Assembly (NCBI GenBank): GCA_023426125.1 | Contig: JAFABI010000067.1 | Span: 1 to 64,000, forward strand | Length of the DNA stretch: 64,000 nucleotides | Direction: 5' to 3' | Source of the DNA: Bacillota bacterium | GTDB lineage: Bacteria; Bacillota; Clostridia; Acetivibrionales; DTU013 | Part shown: positions 46,832 through 56,002 of the stretch, one piece after another | Position numbering within the stretch: position 1 is the stretch's first letter | Layout: each line of letters opens with the position of its first letter | Program-made: the position numbers and the translations under genes | Notes under the pieces: generated by a model | Seen by the model: only the letters and a program-made list of their open reading frames with translations | Told to the model about the DNA's origin: nothing | Databases searched by the model: none

Positions 46832-47561
46832 TTACAGCGGTATGTCCCTGACAGCTGCCCGCGCGGCTGCGGCGTATATAAATAAAAACCCTGGCGCGTT
46901 GCTGTGCTTTGCAGCCGGCGCCACGCCAACGGGAATGTTTGAAGAACTCATAAAAATGCAGGAATTAAATAAAGTGGACCTTGCCTCCGTCTTCTATGCA
47001 GGACTGGATGAATGGGTGGGGCTGGGCTACGGCGACAGAGGTTCATGCCGTCAGGTCATGTTTGATGCCTATTACACTCCTGCCGGCATACCTGAAGACA
47101 GGATCCATGTTTTTGACGGCCTTGACAGTGATACCCAAAGACAGTGCCGCCTTATGGAGAAGTGGGTAGAGTCCCGCGGCGGCATCGGACTGACCGTACT
47201 GGGAATAGGAATGAATGGACATATCGGCTTTAATGAACCGAATACGCCGGATAGGGAAGGATGCTTTACCGTACCGCTGGATGATACCACAAAATCCGTA
47301 AGTGTTAAATACTTTGGAAGGCAGCTGCCTGTGGAGCATGGCATAACCATAGGCTGGCGCATGCTCAAGGGTGCGAAAAACATCATCCTGGTGTCGGACG
47401 GGGAGAAGAAGGCTCCGATTGTAAAAGCTTCGCTGAACGGCCCCATGGATTCAGCGGTCCCCGCGTCTCTCATGCAGGATCACCCGGCATTGACGGTGAT
47501 CGTTGACAGGGGTGCCGCTTTGCTGTTAGAACCCATTGGAAAGGAAGAATCACGCCGATGA
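46809..47561 (+). CDS. nagB: Glucosamine-6-phosphate deaminase
   Basis: A 250-residue NagB/ribose-isomerase-fold enzyme that converts glucosamine 6-phosphate to fructose 6-phosphate and ammonia. Key segments: FAAGATPTGMFEEL (phosphate loop), YAGLDEWVGLG (catalytic Asp), GIGMNGHIGFNEP (His and Glu of the proton relay) and ITIGWRMLKGAK. ATG 46809 has AAGGAAGG upstream. It overlaps both neighbours, indicating tight coupling with the kinase before and the MttB-type gene after it. Confidence 0.9.
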   Translation: MNIVITDDYSGMSLTAARAAAAYINKNPGALLCFAAGATPTGMFEELIKMQELNKVDLASVFYAGLDEWVGLGYGDRGSCRQVMFDAYYTPAGIPEDRIHVFDGLDSDTQRQCRLMEKWVESRGGIGLTVLGIGMNGHIGFNEPNTPDREGCFTVPLDDTTKSVSVKYFGRQLPVEHGITIGWRMLKGAKNIILVSDGEKKAPIVKASLNGPMDSAVPASLMQDHPALTVIVDRGAALLLEPIGKEESRR

Positions 47562-48973
47562 AAAAGATCAAAGCCAGCATTGATGTATTGTCCCAGGCCG
47601 AAAAGCAGCTCATTCACGAGAAATCGCTGATTATTCTTGAAAAAATAGGAGTAAAGGCGCCTTACAGCGAATTTCTGGATTTAATGGAGCAGTACGAGGC
47701 AGTGGTTGACAGACAGGCGCAGGTCATCCGCTTTCCCCGAAGGCTGATAGAGGATATGCTGCGGGAAATAAAGCCGGATGCTCCGCAGGAGCGGGAGGTT
47801 TCCAGGCTGAAAGGAAATGTATCCACCGAGATATTCATTGTTGATTACCGCGCGAAAGTCCGCCGCTACGGGGTGATGGACGACCTGATGAAAGGGATCG
47901 CGCTGCTTAACAGGCTGGACAATTTTGAAGAGGCCAACGCGGTGGTTATACCGTCGGATGTTGCAAACGACATCACAGATATCGTATCCTACCAGAAGCT
48001 TTTTACCTATTCAAAAAAGCAAGGAGGCTCCTACATCCTCACTCCCATAAGCGCTTCGTACATCTGCGATATGGCAAAGGCCGCCGGCAGAAGCGTATAC
48101 TATGGCTTTCAGACGGTAAGCCCTCTGCAGTTCATGCCTGAGACTCTGGAGATAGCTATGGAATTTAAAAAGAAGGGGATGCCTGCAGGGGCGGGACCTT
48201 TTGTATTGTCCATGGGCAGCGGGCCGGTGACGGCGGCAGGCAGTCTGCTGCTTCAAAATGCGGAACAGCTCGCCTGTATGTTCTGTACCAAAGCCCTTGG
48301 CGGATCTCCCCGGGGATATACCGCCGGGATCCATCCATTGGATGTATCCACCCTGCTCTGTTCCTTTGGTTCTCCCAATCTGGCGGTATCCGCCATGGCG
48401 GGCTGTTCCATGGCAAAATTATATGGACTGCATCCGGGCGGCAATACCGGGCTCACGGACGCCCTTATGCCAGACTTCCAATGTGGGTTTGAAAAAGCGC
48501 TTACAGCGGCTTTTGCTGCGTTTTCAGGCAACACAGGCATAGGCTGCCAGGGGATTGTCGGCGCAGACCAGGGCATCAGCCTGGAACAGCTCGTGTTGGA
48601 TAATGAATGGCTTTCCGCCTTTAATTATGCTGTTTCAGGCGTGGAGGTTACGGAAGAAACCCTGGCAGAGGCGCTCATTCATGAAATCGGCATCGGCGGC
48701 AGCTTTATTTCCGAGGAACACACAGCCCGCCATATGCGGGACAGCTACTGGCATTCAAAGCTTTTTAACAGAGATACGTGGGATACCTGGCTCCGAAAGG
48801 ATGACCGGGAGTTGATGGACAAAGCCTATGCCGTTGTCGGGGAATACACTGCAGGCTATAAGAATATGGAGCCGGTAATCTCCTCTTCATTGAAGGATGA
48901 AATTGACTATATCACTGCCGAAGGCATAAAAGCCGCTGAAAGCTTTAAGCGGAAGGAAATCCCTCACCGCTGA
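47558..48973 (+). CDS. MttB-family (non-pyrrolysine) methyltransferase
   Basis: A 471-residue TIM-barrel protein of the trimethylamine methyltransferase MttB superfamily. The frame is continuous, with no in-frame TAG, so it belongs to the non-pyrrolysine branch that demethylates quaternary amines such as glycine betaine, proline betaine or carnitine, passing the methyl group to a corrinoid protein. Matching segments include LTEAxxxxIHEKSLxILExIGV-like opening, GYTAGIHPLDVSTLLCSFGSP and VEVTEETLAEALIHEIG. It overlaps nagB by four bases. No corrinoid protein, RamA-type activator or transporter for betaines is in the window. Placement in an amino-sugar operon is unusual and suggests an N-methylated amino-sugar substrate; that is inference. 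Confidence 0.85.
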   Translation: MKKIKASIDVLSQAEKQLIHEKSLIILEKIGVKAPYSEFLDLMEQYEAVVDRQAQVIRFPRRLIEDMLREIKPDAPQEREVSRLKGNVSTEIFIVDYRAKVRRYGVMDDLMKGIALLNRLDNFEEANAVVIPSDVANDITDIVSYQKLFTYSKKQGGSYILTPISASYICDMAKAAGRSVYYGFQTVSPLQFMPETLEIAMEFKKKGMPAGAGPFVLSMGSGPVTAAGSLLLQNAEQLACMFCTKALGGSPRGYTAGIHPLDVSTLLCSFGSPNLAVSAMAGCSMAKLYGLHPGGNTGLTDALMPDFQCGFEKALTAAFAAFSGNTGIGCQGIVGADQGISLEQLVLDNEWLSAFNYAVSGVEVTEETLAEALIHEIGIGGSFISEEHTARHMRDSYWHSKLFNRDTWDTWLRKDDRELMDKAYAVVGEYTAGYKNMEPVISSSLKDEIDYITAEGIKAAESFKRKEIPHR

Positions 48974-49118
48974 GCACTGGCGAAAATATAATTTATGATA
49001 AAATTTTTTGCAAATGCAGTCTTGGAGAGCCGGGGGGCTGGTCGCAGGCTTTACCTGCTGCTCGCCCATGCAACCTGCATTTGCATAAAAATCGGAAGTA
49101 ATATCATTGCGGCAGCCC
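48973..49118. repeat. Composite palindromic element (family B ends, family C core)
   Basis: The left end repeats the first 19 bases of the element inside the PfaC-like gene (AGCACTGGCGAAAATATAA) and overlaps the MttB stop codon; the right part carries AATCGGAAGTAATAT of the same family. Between them GCAAATGCAG and CTGCATTTGC pair, and the loop GGCTGGTCGCAGGCTTTACC resembles the core of the family C element at 61400. It fills the gap between the MttB and catalase genes. Confidence 0.65.
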
Positions 49119-49211
49119 CTTTTAATTGAATCCTCTTTTATGGCAGTGGGATGAAAAGCAACGGTGACTGCAAAAGAAATAACCATATAACGGCACATCT
49201 CTTTTCACATT

Positions 49212-50765
49212 CTACTTCCTTGCGTACACCGCGATTTGTGCCGCGACCCGCTGCCCCAGCTCATCTGAGGCGGAATACAGATACTCCAGCACGATGGCCT
49301 GCGTTTCAGCGGAGGCGGCGGCAAGGTCGGCGGCGAGATTATCCGCCAAATGGTCCTGCCCTTCGGAGGAAAGCGAGTGATACCGCTCGCCGGCCTGTGT
49401 AAAATTGTCCGGATTCGGCAGCTCTGACCGTACCAACTGCCCTTCGACATGTCTTCCGTTCCCGCTGGTCAGCTGGTTGTCCGGCGACCAGTTTGCCTGG
49501 CGGTTGACCGGTATGCTCCGGAAGTCCTGCCCCAGCCGCCGGCGCTGAGAATCCCAGTAAATATTGGCACGGGCCTGCAGCAGCTTGTCGTCGGATAATT
49601 CGGCGCCCTCCAGTAAATTTGTAGGAGAGAACGCGACTTTCTCTATTTGTTCCATGTAGTTGTCCGGATTACGGTTGAGCGTAAGGCGGCCTACCGGCAC
49701 AAGGGGATATCTCTGTTCATCCCATATCTTGGTACAGTCCAGCGGGTCGTAGGGCAGGCTGCTTTCATCCCGGGGATCCATCAACTGAACACACAACTCA
49801 TATTGCACAGGCTTGCCCGCCGCAATGGCGTCAAACAGATCCTGACCCGCGATGTCAGGATTCATCCCGGCCAGCGTGGCTGCTTCCTTACGGCTTATGT
49901 ACTCTTCTCCGGCCAAGGGGAGCCAGTGGTATTTAATATAACGGCGTAAACCCTCGGCATTTCTCCAGACGTAGGTGTTCACTCCAAATCCCCGGATATG
50001 GCGGAGACTTTTTATCGTGCCCACGTCGGAATAAAGCCAGGTAACAAAATGTGTTGCCTCCGGAGCACGGGCTACGAATTTCCAGAACCGCTCCGGATCG
50101 GTCATATTGTTTACGGGAGAAGGTGCAAGCGACGTAAAAGCTTCCGGAAAGCGGATGCCGTCGCGCACAAAAAGCACCGGGATGTGGTTGCATAGTAAGT
50201 CGAAAATACCCTCCTGCGTGTAAAATTTGGTAGAGAAACCACGTACATTGCGGGATGTATCCGGGGTTCCCTTGTTGCTTGCGGCCAGAGAGAACCGTAC
50301 CATCACAGGAACCTGCAGGCCCGGAGTCTGCAAAAAGCTAAGTTTTGTATATTCCCTCATGGAATGCAACGTCTGAAAGGTTCCGAACGCACCGAATCCC
50401 TTTACATGAACGGGTCTTTCGAGGATCTTGGTATGGACAAAAATCTCCAGGGCTTCGTGCAGGGTGCTGTCCTGCTCCAGCACGGGGCCTCTCTTTCCCA
50501 CGGTCTGCGAGTGCAGGGTGTGAAGCGCTCTATCGTTTGCCCACGAGGGAGGTGCACCCTGTGATTTGTAGTGGTTCTCCGGTATATTTTCCGAGGGCGG
50601 TTTTTGTCTGGAGGTAAATCCGTTTTGATCGTTATCCTTGATTACCGCCTGCCCTGGAGGTTTGGCTTCGGGAGCGGAAGGGTTTGCTATTCCCCGGCTT
50701 TTCATTGGAGGATTTCTCATGGAGCGTTGCGGTTCCAACCGGAACCATCCATTATTCTGCTGCAT
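49212..50765 (-). CDS. katA: Monofunctional haem catalase
   Basis: A 517-residue clade-3-sized catalase that breaks down hydrogen peroxide. The distal catalytic His is in RPVHVKGFGAFG, the haem-binding and channel segments include VRFSLAAS, PVLFVRDGIRFPEAF and RHIRGFGVNTYVWRNAEG, and the proximal haem-ligand Tyr is in ANIYWDSQRRRLG. An unusual hydrophilic N-terminal extension of about 70 residues (Pro, Lys and Asn-rich) precedes the core. GAAAGGAGAG precedes the start. Possession of a complete catalase suggests exposure to oxygen in an otherwise anaerobic gene set. It stands alone between two repeat-rich gaps. Confidence 0.92.
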   Translation of the reverse strand: MQQNNGWFRLEPQRSMRNPPMKSRGIANPSAPEAKPPGQAVIKDNDQNGFTSRQKPPSENIPENHYKSQGAPPSWANDRALHTLHSQTVGKRGPVLEQDSTLHEALEIFVHTKILERPVHVKGFGAFGTFQTLHSMREYTKLSFLQTPGLQVPVMVRFSLAASNKGTPDTSRNVRGFSTKFYTQEGIFDLLCNHIPVLFVRDGIRFPEAFTSLAPSPVNNMTDPERFWKFVARAPEATHFVTWLYSDVGTIKSLRHIRGFGVNTYVWRNAEGLRRYIKYHWLPLAGEEYISRKEAATLAGMNPDIAGQDLFDAIAAGKPVQYELCVQLMDPRDESSLPYDPLDCTKIWDEQRYPLVPVGRLTLNRNPDNYMEQIEKVAFSPTNLLEGAELSDDKLLQARANIYWDSQRRRLGQDFRSIPVNRQANWSPDNQLTSGNGRHVEGQLVRSELPNPDNFTQAGERYHSLSSEGQDHLADNLAADLAAASAETQAIVLEYLYSASDELGQRVAAQIAVYARK

Positions 50766-50865
50766 TCTAATGCTCTCCTTTCAAAAAATTGTGTGACTCA
50801 TTTCAATTACTTCAATATATTCATCCTGTTTCAAAATGAAGTATGTCCGCTGCATCTGCGTCAAA

Positions 50866-50907
50866 CAGCTATCGAACGTCCAATGGCCGCCCCTGGACCT
50901 TGCGCCG
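50866..50907. repeat. Half copy of the GTAGGGGCG repeat (family A)
   Basis: TCAAACAGCTATCGAACG followed by CCAATGGCCGCCCCTGG matches the right half of the element at 59842-59916. It lies in the divergent gap between the catalase and epimerase genes. Confidence 0.6.
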
Positions 50908-51004
50908 TAATTCTTTGAGGCGGCGAATGGTTATTCTGCCGTTGCGGCTGTAATCCGGGCTATGGTATAATCTTCATAATAGACGTGAGAAAGAGGTGTA
51001 TCCG

Positions 51005-52024
51005 ATGAAGGTTTTATTTATAGGCGGTACCGGAGTGATAAGCAGTGCGGTTTCGGCACTGGCGGTTGAAAGAGGCGTTGAGCTTTATCTTTTAAACCGG
51101 GGTACCCGTAACGATTTCGTACCGCAGGGCGCGATTGTTCTTAAAGGTGATATCCGGGATGCCGATTCCGTTAGGGCTGCGGTGAAAAATCGCCACTTTG
51201 ATGCAGTGGTGGATTGGATTTCCTATGTTCCCGAGCACATTGAAAATGATATCCGCCTTTTTTCAGGGATAACCGGTCAGTTTGTTTTTATCAGCACGGC
51301 GTCTGCATACCAGAAACCGCTGCGGCACTATCTGATCGATGAATCTACGCCCCTGTGTAATCCTTACTGGCAGTATTCCATGGATAAAATAGCGTGTGAA
51401 GACAGGCTGATGCAGGAGTACAGGGAAAACGGATTTCCTGTCACACTCGTACGGCCTTCGTATACATACAACAAGACCACCATACCCTTCCTGTTCAATA
51501 GCAGGGAACACCGGTGGACGCTGGTGGACAGGATGTTAAAGGGCAGGAAAGTCATTGTGCCCGGCGATGGCACGTCCCTTTTTGCCATAACCCACAATAC
51601 CGATTTTGCCAAAGGCTTCGTGGGACTGCTGGGCAATCATAAGGCCATCGGCCATGCCTTCCACATTACCTCCGACGAAGTGCTGACCTGGGATCAGATT
51701 GTCCGTGCCATTGGCGCTGCAGCCGGCGTGGAACCGGATATCCTCCATGTTCCTTCCGACTTTATTTGCAGAATTTCTCCGGAGCATACCGGCGGACTCA
51801 TTGGAGAAAAGTCCATCAGCATGGTTTTTGACAATAGCAAAATAAAGCGGTTTGTGCCGGGGTTTGCGGCGACGACGCCCTTCGCCGAAGGCATCAGGGA
51901 ATCTATCCGCTGGTATAAGGAGAATCCGGAGCTGTGCTCCATCGACGAAGGCTTCAACAGCTTGTCAAATAGACTCATAAGCGCATGGGAAAAGGCTTTG
52001 GCGTATGCAATCGGAGAATCTTAA
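51005..52024 (+). CDS. NAD-dependent epimerase/dehydratase
   Basis: A 339-residue extended short-chain dehydrogenase. The nucleotide loop is FIGGTGVISSAV at the N-terminus (GxxGxxS variant), and the catalytic pair is in YWQYSMDKIACED (Tyr-x3-Lys spacing within WQYSMDK). RPSYTYNKTT and the C-terminal NSKIKRFVPGF fit nucleotide-sugar epimerases and the related plastid RNA-binding group. ATG 51005 has AAAGAGG upstream and is preferred to GTG 50996. Substrate unknown; it may act on a sugar or sugar nucleotide, given the surrounding genes. Single-gene unit. Confidence 0.85.
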   Translation: MKVLFIGGTGVISSAVSALAVERGVELYLLNRGTRNDFVPQGAIVLKGDIRDADSVRAAVKNRHFDAVVDWISYVPEHIENDIRLFSGITGQFVFISTASAYQKPLRHYLIDESTPLCNPYWQYSMDKIACEDRLMQEYRENGFPVTLVRPSYTYNKTTIPFLFNSREHRWTLVDRMLKGRKVIVPGDGTSLFAITHNTDFAKGFVGLLGNHKAIGHAFHITSDEVLTWDQIVRAIGAAAGVEPDILHVPSDFICRISPEHTGGLIGEKSISMVFDNSKIKRFVPGFAATTPFAEGIRESIRWYKENPELCSIDEGFNSLSNRLISAWEKALAYAIGES

Positions 52025-52078
52025 GGCAATCCGGTAAAAAAACCATACCGTATGGCAACACAACTGAGTATGACAAGT

Positions 52079-52224
52079 GTAGGGGCGCGCATTGCGCGTC
52101 CCCGGAATGCAATCTGTGATAACACAATTCCATGGCCAGGGGACGGCTCTTGTCTGCCGCACCGTTGGCCTTTCCATGGGTTTGCGTTTACTGCCACGGG
52201 CGGACGGCCAATGGCCGCCCCTAC
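52079..52224. repeat. Palindromic GTAGGGGCG repeat, full copy (family A)
   Basis: Starts GTAGGGGCGCGCATTGCGCG and ends GGCCAATGGCCGCCCCTAC: the same end palindromes as the copy at 6882-7028 but inverted. It abuts the RCC1-like fossil and probably interrupted that gene. Confidence 0.75.
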
Positions 52225-52226
52225 AA

Positions 52227-52358
52227 GTTCACATCCGACAGGACCTTTACCGGTTTAAGCCTTGCGGTCCTGGTGTCGTCTCCGATTTCACCGTTGCTGT
52301 TGTTGCTCCATGTCCATACGGTGCCGTCCTTGTTCAAAGCCAGGATGACCGTTGGCTT
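52227..52358 (-). pseudogene. Fragment of an RCC1-repeat (alpha-tubulin suppressor-like) protein
   Basis: On the minus strand the frame reads TVILALNKDGTVWTWSNNSN and then GEIGDDTRTARLKPVKV. This is one RCC1 repeat of the bacterial surface type (pattern ALKxDGTVWAWGxNxxGQLGDGTTxxRxxPVxV). No start, stop or further repeats remain, so it is a gene remnant, cut on one side by the family A element. Confidence 0.6.
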
Positions 52359-52690
52359 TTGTTGAAATTCTTAAGCTTGAAGCATTGGCCGATTATAGAC
52401 TTTGACTATGAATTCATGGTCTATAACAATTCTTCCCTTGAAGCCTTCCTAACAATATCCTCCCAAAGCATGTTTCTCACCACCTTATATAGATACCTGC
52501 TTATTATATCATGAATTGTAAAACAATTCATAATATTTTCCGGTAACACATTCTTTCCCATAAGCTCCATGTTTTTTTCAGGCGGCTTTTTTAAGAACTG
52601 CACTTTTACATCTAGGCTTTTAGACCGTGGGATATCGAAGTCGAGCATATAAATATATTAACATCCCACATGTTGCCATAATCAATATAA
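52359..52690. other. AT-rich intergenic region, no convincing gene
   Basis: A minus-strand frame of 75 codons (52421-52648) is present but has no recognisable domain and poor translation signals. Otherwise nothing is seen until the beta-galactosidase promoter. Confidence 0.4.
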
Positions 52691-52695
52691 TTCTA

Positions 52696-52725
52696 TTGAA
52701 ATAGCCATGTATAGTGCACTATAAT
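52696..52725 (+). promoter_or_regulatory. Promoter and palindromic operator before beta-galactosidase
   Basis: TTGAAA (52696-52701) and TATAAT (52720-52725) have an 18-base spacer. A perfect palindrome TATAGTGCACTATA (52710-52723) overlaps the -10 box and could be an operator. Confidence 0.6.
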
Positions 52726-52864
52726 ATATTTGATTATAAAAATATTATTACTATCGCTATAGCGAGACAAATATTATTTTTCCGGCATGTATGCGTCTTC
52801 CGGAAGGATAAATAAAGTGTTTCGGTTATAGTACTTTGCAGTAATAAAACAGGGAGGCAAAAAC

Positions 52865-55800
52865 ATGTTTTTTGTAGAAAAGTACTGGGAAAACCCGGAG
52901 GTGCTTCATGTCAATTGTGAGAATCCCCATGCCTACTTTATTCCGTATGAAAATGAGGAAAAGGCCGGGAAGGGCTTAAGGGGGAATTCCCAATATTATA
53001 AAAGCCTGAACGGACTATGGAAATTCAAGTACCATGAATCCGTTCACGGTGTGGAGGACGGCTTCCAGGCGGAAAATTACGACGCAGGCGGCTGGGATGA
53101 CCTTATCGTTCCCTCCAACTGGCAACTGCATGGCTATGACAAGCCGCAATACACCAATGTCAACTATCCCTATCCCTGCGACCCGCCCTTTGTGCCGGAC
53201 GACAATCCCGCCGGTCTCCTCATCCGGGATTTTACTTATGCGGATTCCGACGGAAAGGATGTATTTCTGGTCTTTGAAGGAGTCGATTCCTGTTTTTATG
53301 TCTGGGTGAACGGAAAGCTGGTGGGGTACAGCCAGGTAAGCCATATGACTTCGGAATTCAACATCACTCCATACCTTAAGCCGGGCAAGAACCGCATGGC
53401 TGTCATGGTCCTCAAATGGTGCGACGGAAGCTACCTGGAAGACCAGGACATGTGGAGGTTCTCGGGAATTTTCAGAGAGGTCTTCCTGCTGAAAAGAAGC
53501 AAAATCCATATTTCCGATCTATTTGTAAAAACAGATTTAAACAGTGATTGTACAGAAGGAGTTCTCAAGTGCGAGGTTCAACTGTCAAATGAGGCAGCTT
53601 CACAGGTCAGGACAGTATTGAAGGATATCGATGGAGTCGTCCTGTACGATGAAACTGCCGGAATACAAAAGCAGGGTACGATGGAAATCAAGGTGGCCGG
53701 TCCGAAGCTCTGGTCCGCCGAAATCCCGCAGCTTTACAACCTTTCTCTCTATCTGGGAGATGAAGTAATCCTGCAAAAAGTCGGCTTCCGGAAAATCGAG
53801 ATAAAGGACTCGGTGATCCTGGTCAATGGCAAAGCCATTAAATTTAAAGGTGTAAACCGTCACGACTCTCACCCCGAACTGGGGCATACCATCCCCTTAG
53901 CCCATATGAAACAGGATCTTTTGGTGATGAAGCGGCATAATATCAACGCCATCCGGACTTCCCACTATCCCAATGATCCCAGGTTTTTGGGGTTGTGCGA
54001 CGAACTGGGCTTTTATGTGATTGACGAAGCGGACCTGGAAACCCATGGCGCAGGCCCGGCCGGTGACATAGATATGATTTCCGGAGATCCCCGGTTTGAA
54101 AAGGCGTATGTAGACAGGATACTTAGAATGGTTGAGCGGGATAAAAACCATGCCTGTGTTCTGCTGTGGTCTATGGGAAATGAATCGGGCTATGGCGTAA
54201 ATCATGTGAAAATGGCAGAATGGGCAAAGAACAGGGACAGCTCGCGCCTTATCCACTATGAAGGCGCCACCGGATGGGGAAAAAACGGGCTTGACTCTTC
54301 CTGCATGGATGTATACAGCAGAATGTATCCTTCCATTGCAGAAATGGAAGATCTGGTCCTTCATGATGAAACGGAAAAGCGTCCGTATATCCTGTGCGAA
54401 TACTGCCATGCCATGGGGAACGGCCCTGGGGATTTGAAGGATTATTGGGATCTGATGTATAAATATGACAGGTTCTCCGGCGGTTTTGTATGGGAATGGA
54501 CGGATCACACCGTCAAGACGAAGACGCCGGATGGAGTTGAATACCATGCTTATGGCGGCGATTTCGGCGAAAAGCCCCACGATGGGAATTTCTGCATGGA
54601 CGGACTTGTTTATCCTGACAGGAAACCCCATACGGGTCTGCTGGAACTGAAGAATGTTATTGCGCCGGTTCGTACCGAGGCGGTGGATTTAAAGCGGGGA
54701 GAGCTGAAAATCACCAACCTTCATTATTTTACCGACCTGTCTCAACTGGTTTTGAACTGGAAAGTGGAAAAGGACGGCGCGGTTATTGTAAATGGAGAGA
54801 TCGCCGGGCTGAGCGCCGGCCCCCAGGAAGCCATAAGCGTTATTCTTCCTTTTACAACACCTGAAAAGGCAGACGGGAGGTACTTCCTGCTTGTTTCCTA
54901 TACACAGAAGGATTATACCGAATGGGCGGACAAAGGCCACGAAGTGGCTTTTGCACAGTTTGAGCTTCCCATTGGGAAAGTAGAAAAAACCTTGTGCCAA
55001 AAGCCGGTAATGCCGCCTGTTTCCATCGTAGAATCAGAGAAGGATATCACCATCGAAGGCGCGGAATTCAGCTATGTCTTCGATTTACGCTATGGAGCAT
55101 TTACCTCCATACTGTTCAATGGAGTCCGGATGATCAGTAAAAAGCCGGTCTTCAACGTATGGAGGGCCCCCACGGACAATGATCGGGGCATTGTAAACAA
55201 GTGGAGGGAGGAAGGCTACGACAGGCTGGATACAAAGGTTTATGCCGTTAAAGTGACAGGCAGGGATGAGAAGCATATAACCATCTGCACGGAATTTTCA
55301 CTGGGCGGTTATATCATAAAGCCCGTACTCCGCGGCAAAGCTTACTGGACTGTCTATGGCAGCGGAGATATTGTATTGGAAACACAGGTGGAAGTAAGGG
55401 AGAAATTGCCGTTCCTGCCCAGGTTCGGGCTGCAGCTTGTAATGCCCGAAGGAAACGAACACGTGGAATACTTTGGCTATGGGCCTCACGAAAGCTACAT
55501 CGACAAGCATAGAAGCACCTGGAAAAGCAGATTTGCGTCCACGGTGGGAAGTCAGCATGAAGATTATCTGATGCCCCAGGAAAATGGGAGCCATTACGCT
55601 ACCGAGTGGGTGGCCGTAACCAATTCCCTTGGAATGGGTCTCCTGTTTGCGGGGATGGAGGATTTCTCTTTCAACGTATCCCACTTTACGCCGGAGGATC
55701 TCACCCTGGCCATGCATCCGTACGAATTGAAAAAACGTCCGGAGACCATTGTCAATATAGACTATATGAACAGCGGCGTCGGCTCCAACAGCTGCGGACC

Positions 55801-55921
55801 GGAGTTGCTGCCCCAGTACCGCCTGTCCCAAAGGGATATAAGCTTCAAAGTCAGAATCAAGCCGTTATTCAGGCAGGATGTTGATGTCCTTGATGAGGTA
55901 AACAGGGAAATTGTGGAGTAG
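52865..55921 (+). CDS. lacZ: GH2 beta-galactosidase, LacZ type
   Basis: A 1018-residue cytoplasmic enzyme hydrolysing beta-galactosides. Order: sugar-binding jelly roll (about 40-215), immunoglobulin-like domain (215-315), TIM barrel (315-610) with acid/base Glu in LLWSMGNESGYG and nucleophile Glu in ILCEYCHAMGNG, a second immunoglobulin-like domain, and the C-terminal beta-sandwich (about 740-1000, VWRAPTDNDRGI, FGYGPHESYIDKH). No signal peptide. GGGAGG is well placed before the ATG. Length matches classic LacZ. It has its own promoter and no sugar transporter beside it; an AraC regulator on the other strand lies 0.4 kb downstream. Confidence 0.95.
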   Translation: MFFVEKYWENPEVLHVNCENPHAYFIPYENEEKAGKGLRGNSQYYKSLNGLWKFKYHESVHGVEDGFQAENYDAGGWDDLIVPSNWQLHGYDKPQYTNVNYPYPCDPPFVPDDNPAGLLIRDFTYADSDGKDVFLVFEGVDSCFYVWVNGKLVGYSQVSHMTSEFNITPYLKPGKNRMAVMVLKWCDGSYLEDQDMWRFSGIFREVFLLKRSKIHISDLFVKTDLNSDCTEGVLKCEVQLSNEAASQVRTVLKDIDGVVLYDETAGIQKQGTMEIKVAGPKLWSAEIPQLYNLSLYLGDEVILQKVGFRKIEIKDSVILVNGKAIKFKGVNRHDSHPELGHTIPLAHMKQDLLVMKRHNINAIRTSHYPNDPRFLGLCDELGFYVIDEADLETHGAGPAGDIDMISGDPRFEKAYVDRILRMVERDKNHACVLLWSMGNESGYGVNHVKMAEWAKNRDSSRLIHYEGATGWGKNGLDSSCMDVYSRMYPSIAEMEDLVLHDETEKRPYILCEYCHAMGNGPGDLKDYWDLMYKYDRFSGGFVWEWTDHTVKTKTPDGVEYHAYGGDFGEKPHDGNFCMDGLVYPDRKPHTGLLELKNVIAPVRTEAVDLKRGELKITNLHYFTDLSQLVLNWKVEKDGAVIVNGEIAGLSAGPQEAISVILPFTTPEKADGRYFLLVSYTQKDYTEWADKGHEVAFAQFELPIGKVEKTLCQKPVMPPVSIVESEKDITIEGAEFSYVFDLRYGAFTSILFNGVRMISKKPVFNVWRAPTDNDRGIVNKWREEGYDRLDTKVYAVKVTGRDEKHITICTEFSLGGYIIKPVLRGKAYWTVYGSGDIVLETQVEVREKLPFLPRFGLQLVMPEGNEHVEYFGYGPHESYIDKHRSTWKSRFASTVGSQHEDYLMPQENGSHYATEWVAVTNSLGMGLLFAGMEDFSFNVSHFTPEDLTLAMHPYELKKRPETIVNIDYMNSGVGSNSCGPELLPQYRLSQRDISFKVRIKPLFRQDVDVLDEVNREIVE

Positions 55922-55928
55922 ATTCCCC

Positions 55929-55999
55929 TGTCATTGCTGTGAAATTCCTTTCCTGTAGGGGCGCGCATTGCGCGTCCGCATACGGGTGGACGGCCAAGA
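55929..55999. repeat. Truncated GTAGGGGCG repeat (family A)
   Basis: TGTCATTGCTGTGAAATTCC then GTAGGGGCGCGCATTGCGCG, ending GGACGGCCAA. The flank before the core is shared with the copy at 59815, showing that the repeat unit is longer than the core. It starts eight bases after the lacZ stop. Confidence 0.65.
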
Positions 56000-56002
56000 A
56001 AG

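Noticed and set aside
47558..48973. Pyrrolysine-containing trimethylamine methyltransferase
   Set aside because: The frame is complete without an in-frame TAG and no pyl genes are seen; it fits the non-pyrrolysine branch.
52421..52648. A 75-codon minus-strand frame starting MLDFDIPRSK
   Set aside because: No domain, no partner gene and AT-rich low-information sequence; kept only as part of an intergenic region.
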